A stretch of DNA of 64,000 nt from Coemansia sp. RSA 487 (taxonomy: Eukaryota > Kickxellomycota > Kickxellomycetes > Kickxellales > Kickxellaceae). Below, one piece after another: positions 58,583-64,000 of the stretch. The notes beneath the pieces were generated by a model. That model saw nothing but the letters and a program-made list of their open reading frames with translations. It was not told the origin of the DNA and did no database searches. The first letter of the stretch is position 1. The number at the start of each line of letters is the position of its first letter. The stretch is taken from contig JANBRJ010000079.1 in NCBI GenBank assembly GCA_027577595.1, forward strand, positions 18,141 through 82,140, in the 5' to 3' direction. The position numbers and the translations under genes are program-made.

Positions 58583-59146
58583 CTAGAGCAAGTGATGGAT
58601 GAGAAGAAGAACTAAACCACCAGCTACTGCTGCCATGCCTCTTGGAGCGTACGTCCATTTGGCGCCAGATGCGGCTGATGTAAATATACCATCATTGCAC
58701 GACATTCCTGGTCCCATGACCATTTCCCTGGACCACTTGGAGTCGACACACACCCTGAATACAGTGTCCTCGCAGTAGTGCTGGTCATTTGTGCACTTTT
58801 TGCGCAGATTGACCTCTGTGGAATTTACTTCGCGCATAGTGCTGGCAAACACGCCGTTGGTGCACGTCATGTTCTTGACAATAGCCATGGTCTCAGACCA
58901 TTCGCTGTCAATGCACACTTGGAACTTTGTGCTTGTGCACTTGTGGTCTCCATCGGTGCACTCGGAGGAAGAGGAAGAAGGGGAAGGTTTCGAGTGAGAG
59001 GAAGGCGATATCTGTGTAACATGGATGCTTGAATCAGAGTCGCCGTGGCCATGGCCATGGTCATGGTCATGGTCGTGTCCTGAGACCAAATGCACAGTGA
59101 ATAGTAATGCAGTAAATGTTAAAAGAATGTTTGATATTGAAACCAT
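58583..59146 (-). CDS. GPI-type secreted protein with His-rich motif and two CBM19-like Cys repeats
   Basis: 187 residues. Signal peptide (1-23), a His/Asp/Gly metal-binding-like run HDHDHDHGHGHG (24-35), a Ser-rich spacer, then two repeats with identical Cys spacing C-x6-C-x7-C-x16-C (63-95 and 118-150), each with a W and an FxVC-type strand (FQVCIDSEW; FRVCVDSKW). A C-terminal hydrophobic stretch (170-187) suggests a GPI anchor. The Cys pattern resembles CBM19-type chitin-binding modules. Cell-wall chitin binding is a reasonable inference but not proven. It converges on VAP, 93 bp apart. Confidence 0.65.
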   Translation of the reverse strand: MVSISNILLTFTALLFTVHLVSGHDHDHDHGHGHGDSDSSIHVTQISPSSHSKPSPSSSSSECTDGDHKCTSTKFQVCIDSEWSETMAIVKNMTCTNGVFASTMREVNSTEVNLRKKCTNDQHYCEDTVFRVCVDSKWSREMVMGPGMSCNDGIFTSAASGAKWTYAPRGMAAVAGGLVLLLIHHLL

Positions 59147-59566
59147 TTGGTGTTGACTTGGAATAATAATAATTTGTCTAGTTGTTGATGAAAGGGAAGG
59201 GGAAAGCGTACATGGTAGAAACGGCTTCTGCTTTTATGCCTTGAACTTTTTTTTCTTGACTTGTGTGCTCTTTTGTCTTTGTAAACGAGTTTTGCTTGTG
59301 ATCAATCACTCGTTGATAAATGTAAAGCCTTTTTCCAGTTTGCCTTTATATCAATCGCTATTTCAAACCGCATGTATCGAGATGTGCATTTATCAAGCGG
59401 AATCCTCAGTCTAAATCGGAATAACTACCAATATCCAGAATGGATTTTTGGTAGAGAATGCTAAAATGTGATGTGTATCAGTAAAAGCTAAATGACATTA
59501 AAAATAAGAACGGAAGAGGAGGAGAAATAGAAACAGATTTTAGAGGGATAAAGGTAGGATAGGATA
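59147..59566. other. Intergenic
   Basis: 420 bp. It holds the upstream flank of the CBM19-like gene and the 3' flank of the pseudoprotease. CATAAAAG (about 59231-59238, minus strand) is a possible weak TATA for the former. Confidence 0.4.
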
Positions 59567-61321
59567 TTACGGATGAATTTTATCTTCAAAGTTTGTGGCA
59601 ATGCCCTCAAACTGGTGGTCATCGTAAGATGGTGGGGTGCTTTGTCTAAGATGGCTTTGCCTATGATCTGTCTCTGGCGACGAGTTGACAGCGATTTCGT
59701 CGATAATGCGGATGCGGTCGATGTTGGCGGCCTCGCTCTTTGGATCCCAGCTGAACTTGTTACGGTATCTCCGGTACCACCGGTACAAGAAGAAGAGGCC
59801 AACGAGGATCAAGATGGTTGCGATGGGAACCACTGTGGCTACAATGATGGTTGCGGTACGACCAAGCCCATTGTACCCGCTACCTCCCTTATCTGATGCA
59901 TCGGGGTTGTCGAGCACTGGCTCGCCTACCACACCACTCCCAGCTTCTATGCCGCTGGACGAGTCGCCATAGTCAAAGCTGCCATTTCCGCCGTCGATTA
60001 CAGAGAACCCAGGTGAATCGCCGTTACCGTCTTCCTTGTTGTTCGAGTCACCTGAGTCGGAGCTGCCGTCGCCGGTATCTGTTGCGCTTGCATTGTCCGA
60101 GCTGTTTCCAGTGCTACTCGGTTTGGTGCTGGAACTACTGGAGCCTCCATTACTGCTAGAGCCACTGTTGTTGCTGCCTGTGTCCGTGGACCCAGCGTTG
60201 CCACCAGTGGAAGAGCCTCCGCCAGTGCTGCCGCCTCCAGTGTTGCCGCCTCCAGTGCTGCCGCCTCCAGTGCTTCCACCGTTAGAGCCACCGGTGCTTG
60301 GGGTGGACTGTGATGGCACGGCGGGTGTGGGCGGAGCAGCATTCGTGTTGCTTGCACTACTGGACCCAGTATACGTCTTCTGCGTAGGGTACTGGTCGCC
60401 AGACACAAGTGTCGTGCCCGAAACAGCACCAGCACCACTATTGGATAGCGAGAAGCTGGTGGATCCAGAGTAACTGAACGACGAATCAGCTGCATAGGTG
60501 CTGATAGATGCGCCAAGCATCTTCTGACCCCACGCAACGTACGGCTGGAGCAGCGTGTAGTAGTGGAACTGGTTGCCCGATGAGCCGCACAAGCTGTTTC
60601 CGCCGTAGACGACAGAGTAGCTGTACAGTGCACCAATGGCAATATCGCTGGGCTGGAAGATTGCCCAAGCCGCGCCATAAGGCGTGTTGCATTTGTTGTT
60701 GGCCACCGACGTCGCTGAAGTGCTGAGACAGCGCATTGAAGCCGTGTTGGAGCTATACAGGGCGCTGGCAGCAGTGCACCCAGCTTCATCAGAAGCGCTG
60801 GCGCCGCTTGTTTCGATGATGGCCGGTGTGTTCCACGTGGCCTTGCTGATGCTTGACAGCGTGCGACTCGTGTAATAGACGTTGTCCCAGTCCGCCGGGT
60901 CTTCTCCAATATACTGTTTCCACGAGACCGATGAACCAGTGTTGAACATCAGAAACGCAATGTTGTTAGCAAATGTCGATGGATTGTACTGCGAGTGCAC
61001 ATCCACAGAGTCGACAGAGTAAATCTTGGACGTCCCGCTATTGGGGTCGTTGATGGCTACGCGGTAGTCGATACTATTATCTGCGTTGCCGTCGGATTTG
61101 AACTTCAAGCAACTAGCCGCAACGAATGCAGATATCGAATTGACAAGCGCCATCTCACACGATGTTTGTGTACTGGAAATCACCAGCTGCGCGCTCCGGA
61201 AGTCGTTGAGAAGCTGAGATGCAGTGACATCACGTCGTGTTATGTTGCCTGCGGGTATTGTTAGACCCTTCGCCAAATGCACCAACACACATAGGAGCAG
61301 TGCAAATATTGACTTTAGCAT
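59567..61321 (-). CDS. Membrane-anchored trypsin-like pseudoprotease 2
   Basis: 584 residues and paralogous to the 47081-48769 gene. Signal peptide (1-19), RR processing site (29-30), trypsin-fold domain (about 38-290) with AASC for AAHC (Ser70), NNIA for NDIA (Asn120), and no GDSGGP (CNTPYGAAWAIFQPSDIAI in the matching place). A long Gly/Ser/Asn-rich stalk (310-480) with GGGSTGG-type repeats leads to a TM helix (about 490-515, TIIVATVVPIATILILVGLF) and a basic juxtamembrane segment YRWYRRYRNK. Conserved paired cysteines remain. The triad is lost in both paralogues, so proteolysis is unlikely. Confidence 0.75.
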   Translation of the reverse strand: MLKSIFALLLCVLVHLAKGLTIPAGNITRRDVTASQLLNDFRSAQLVISSTQTSCEMALVNSISAFVAASCLKFKSDGNADNSIDYRVAINDPNSGTSKIYSVDSVDVHSQYNPSTFANNIAFLMFNTGSSVSWKQYIGEDPADWDNVYYTSRTLSSISKATWNTPAIIETSGASASDEAGCTAASALYSSNTASMRCLSTSATSVANNKCNTPYGAAWAIFQPSDIAIGALYSYSVVYGGNSLCGSSGNQFHYYTLLQPYVAWGQKMLGASISTYAADSSFSYSGSTSFSLSNSGAGAVSGTTLVSGDQYPTQKTYTGSSSASNTNAAPPTPAVPSQSTPSTGGSNGGSTGGGSTGGGNTGGGSTGGGSSTGGNAGSTDTGSNNSGSSSNGGSSSSSTKPSSTGNSSDNASATDTGDGSSDSGDSNNKEDGNGDSPGFSVIDGGNGSFDYGDSSSGIEAGSGVVGEPVLDNPDASDKGGSGYNGLGRTATIIVATVVPIATILILVGLFFLYRWYRRYRNKFSWDPKSEAANIDRIRIIDEIAVNSSPETDHRQSHLRQSTPPSYDDHQFEGIATNFEDKIHP

Positions 61322-63460
61322 ATTTAATGTTTTTTGTTTTTTGTTTTTTGTTTTTTGTTCGTGTGTTTCAAAAGTCCAACAGCTTCTATCCCTTTCCTAA
61401 TGCAACAATATATTGTAGAATTAGAATGGAAGAGGGGAAGGGAAATACGTGGAAAATGTGTATCGTTATTAGAGTTTCACAAATGTCGTTATAAATGAAA
61501 TAGAAAATAATCGGATGTGGAAGAAGAAGAAAAAGAATAGGGAATATGCCAAGGCGTATAATTTGATAGGAAGGAGTTTGAAAATAAATAGTTGCTTAAA
61601 GTTAACAACGAAAGTAAGAGGGAAAATAAAGATAGTGAAACTACAGAAGAGAAAAAAGAGGAGACCCTGAGATGTATGGAAGGAAAACTAAGAGGATGCA
61701 ATACAACGCCTAATTTTTTTTGCTTCTCCGTTGTCAGCGATTCTCAACAAAAATAGCGAAAGGATTGAAGGATTTTCGAAAACGATATTCTGAAGGTACA
61801 TACAAACAAGAGGATTAGAAAGAGATAGAGCTAAATAGGCGAATTATAGTGACGGAGAAAAGGAGGATTCTGTCAAACGAGGCCAATCCCAGAATGCATT
61901 GTAGCTGCTTGCTCGTATAGCTTTGAACCGTGGGAGGGGGTGGGCGAGGGGAACGCACACGAATTTAGTTGCAGTTGTTTACGCTTCTTGAGCGCAGCAT
62001 ACTTCTCTTTACAAAGAAGTCGGCCAAGCCTTGCTTGTGTTTCTGTTGCAGCAAAAAAACAATTTATTGGCATTTGCAAATGCGAACTCGAACCTGTTTT
62101 GTGCCAGTCCTTTGTGGTATTTTTACTCTATGATCATCGGGCACATCCCTTCTTTTTGTTTGCAACCAAAAAGAGTGGGAACCTGTATATTTGCATTTGG
62201 TACTTTGTCGTAAACAAATTTATCGCGTCATTGGTTGTCAGCCATGTAAATCCTCTGCTCTTTGTGCGCCTTTCCCTTTTTGCAACTCAGCGTTAAAAAT
62301 GCGGTTTGTGCCGTTTGTAGAAAGAAGTTCAACGGTTTTTGTCAAGGCTTGGCGTTTGAGCACAAAACGATTGTAAACTGATAGAAAAAAGTAGACTGTT
62401 TGGCCTCTCCCTACAAAGGCCGTTAAAATGAAATACGGGTTAGGTGAATTCCGAGCCGATCTTCAGCTATGCTTGAGACTTTCTTTTGATGTCCATCTTG
62501 TCTCTTTCAAACTAGTTTGCTCTGAGGGATGGGACGGATATTAGTGTCACAAAAACCGATAGATATCTTCAGCAGACGCTTCTTTTTGGTTGATCTACAT
62601 CTGTTGCTTCAGAATTGGGCCACTCTCCTTCGGTTGAATGCGGAAGAGAGCTTCCAAACCAAAACTGGAAGAAGATTACGAGAAAATTTCCCAAAACTGC
62701 TTTTTTTTCCATCGTAGAGAGACACTGTAAAAATTATGCGTATAAGCTTTTTCTCGTTAAAAAATACTGCAAATGTATACTCAAGTGCGAAATTAATGCA
62801 TTTATGCACTCTTACACTCAGCAAATCGTCACAGTTCGGATTGGTCTGACCACGATTTTTAAAAAAAATGCAGTGCTCGGTGTACAGAGAAAAACCATCC
62901 ATCCCCAGAATAAATAATTTGCGTTAATGCAGTTATCACCTTTTCGTTTTCTCTGTTAAAAACACATGATATGTATGGGCCATGTATCCGAAATCCGAAT
63001 GCAAGCGCTGACTGCAGCACTTTTTGTGTACTCAAACAAACTATCAGACAATCAGTTTTAGCTTTCTCTGGCGGTAATATGATTTGCTTTTGCCGTATTG
63101 GATCATACATATGTTAATTGATTGAATTTAATTGTGCTATGCCCAATCTGGGCATAAAACATGGTCTAGCGGTCTGGGAAATATATCACTATCATGCCAA
63201 AGCCATCCAGGAGAATGTTTCACGTATCGGCAATGTGATTTTTGTCTGCTAAAAAGCATCTTTCATGAGTCGTGTTGTTCATGCGTTTAGCTGGTCATTT
63301 AAATTTATCTCTAGCTTACACAATGTTACAGCTTGTGCAGAGTTCATCTTCAACAAAAGTTGCTTATAATACCGTGGTTTCTAATGGCACTAAATACATG
63401 GTCATAATAATATTGGACTTTTAGGCTGTGAAATGCAGAAAACACATAAAACTACCAAAG
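61322..63460. other. Long intergenic region
   Basis: 2.1 kb without a recognisable gene: purine-rich near 61430-61870, then A/T-mixed sequence. It begins with a (T6G)4 repeat. Short frames in it have no family features. Confidence 0.45.
61330..61357 (+). repeat. (T6G)4 microsatellite
   Basis: Four tandem TTTTTTG units immediately before the start of pseudoprotease 2, so CAAAAAA repeats in its 5' leader. Confidence 0.8.
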
Positions 63461-64000
63461 CTATTTTCCAAGGCGCTCTCTTGCCTTTTGTGCAAAATCT
63501 TCTAGCACCATAAGAAGCGACTCTGATAATTCTTCCCATTTTGCAGCGCGCTCCTCAAATGGGTCACTGTGAACTACAGCTTCAAACTTCTTAGTTTTAG
63601 TGTTGAGTTGCATATCTTCGTTTTTGAGTGCACCACCAAGGTTACCAGAGTATTTATCAATTAGCACATCGCGAAGCTCTTTAACCAAATTAAATAGCAG
63701 GTCGACGTTCTCCAACCCAAAATTAAACTCCAAGGCAATATTCCGGAAGGCTTTGTAAGTGTCGAGATCAGCCCTTTTCGCGTCAGCTATCTCCTTGAGA
63801 GTCCCTTGGTGCCATCTGTCGAGCTTTTTGGGCTCTCCACTATCACCAGTCTTGTTAGCGCGTGTGCTGCTGCTCCACCCGAATGTTCCAATCCAGCAGA
63901 GAATATATAGCATTGACTCCCAGTCGTCCAGCGCCGTGGGCTTCAGTTCGGACTTGTCGAGGTTGCTGATGCTCATAAACTGAAGCGTGCCTGTGCGCTC
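63461..64000 (-). CDS. FunK1-type fungal protein kinase, C-terminal part, 5' end outside window
   Basis: The frame is open to the right edge, giving 179 residues of C-terminal sequence. The first visible residues, ERTGTLQFMSISNL, match the activation-segment end RTGTxxFMS seen in FunK1 kinases, and ALDDWESMLYILCWIGTFG matches the DDxES-F-Y-L block. The remainder is the helical C-lobe to the end (ENVDLLFNLVKELRDVL, SESLLMVLEDFAQKARERL). The catalytic VAIK, HRD and DFG parts lie outside the window, so activity cannot be judged. FunK1 kinases are a fungal-specific, often expanded family; substrates are unknown. Confidence 0.7.
   Translation of the reverse strand, partial: ERTGTLQFMSISNLDKSELKPTALDDWESMLYILCWIGTFGWSSSTRANKTGDSGEPKKLDRWHQGTLKEIADAKRADLDTYKAFRNIALEFNFGLENVDLLFNLVKELRDVLIDKYSGNLGGALKNEDMQLNTKTKKFEAVVHSDPFEERAAKWEELSESLLMVLEDFAQKARERLGK

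Noticed and set aside
59998-60909. 303-codon frame on the minus strand inside pseudoprotease 2
   Set aside because: Alternative-frame shadow of repetitive Gly/Ser coding sequence, dominated by Ala/Arg/Thr.
63155-63240. tRNA-like D-arm string (ATGGTCTAGCGGTCTGGG)
   Set aside because: No acceptor stem, anticodon arm or TTCGANTC-type T-loop follows.
1-64000. Mobile elements, CRISPR arrays, rRNA and viral insertions
   Set aside because: No transposase, reverse-transcriptase, integrase or capsid-like frame, and no regularly spaced repeats, were found. Only small direct repeats and microsatellites are present.

Overview
The window is nuclear DNA of a filamentous, probably early-diverging fungus. 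The gene set is fungal: a Sen15 subunit, a Mdv1-type WD40 mitochondrial fission adaptor, a FunK1-type kinase, Rho GTPases, Scs2/VAP and She4/UNC-45. Genes are compact and intron-poor. I see only four convincing introns, in aspartyl-tRNA synthetase, Sen15 (two) and VAP, all with GTAAGT-like donors. The mix of FunK1 kinase, trypsin-like secreted families, expanded BAHD-like acyltransferases and Myb-repeat proteins suggests Zoopagomycota/Kickxellomycotina (Coemansia-like). That placement is inference from gene content, not proven.

Layout. 0-9 kb: 3' part of an M3 metallopeptidase homologue with a broken HExxH motif, a lipase/esterase, a 67-residue prefoldin-like protein, a zinc-ribbon Ser-rich protein, an MSS4-type Rab chaperone and cytosolic aspartyl-tRNA synthetase. 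9.5-17 kb: UNC-45-type myosin chaperone and two hexokinase-like genes. 17-30 kb: Mdv1-like protein, a seven-helix receptor, APC4, a small unknown protein, Sen15, Enp2/NOL10 and an ABCC-transporter relic. 30-45 kb: a Hul4/UBE3A-like HECT ligase, four tandem BAHD-like acyltransferases and a TOPORS-like RING protein. 45-64 kb: a small type I membrane protein, a membrane-anchored trypsin-like pseudoprotease, a third hexokinase-like gene, a five-Myb-repeat protein, a ZIP9-type transporter, three tandem Rho GTPases, VAP/Scs2, a GPI-type protein with two CBM19-like Cys repeats, a second trypsin-like pseudoprotease and the 3' end of a FunK1 kinase.

Housekeeping genes sit as convergent or divergent pairs with short spacers and do not form a pathway. 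The accessory material is lineage-specific duplicated families. The most unusual theme is recurrent loss of catalytic residues in otherwise conserved enzyme folds: three hexokinase-like proteins without the catalytic Asp or the ATP glycine loop, two membrane-anchored trypsin-like proteins without the His/Asp/Ser triad, and one M3 peptidase homologue lacking a zinc ligand. Two of the hexokinase-like genes, 35 kb apart, share a 501-bp tract with only four differences, which points to recent gene conversion. No tRNA, rRNA, CRISPR array or intact transposon was recognised.
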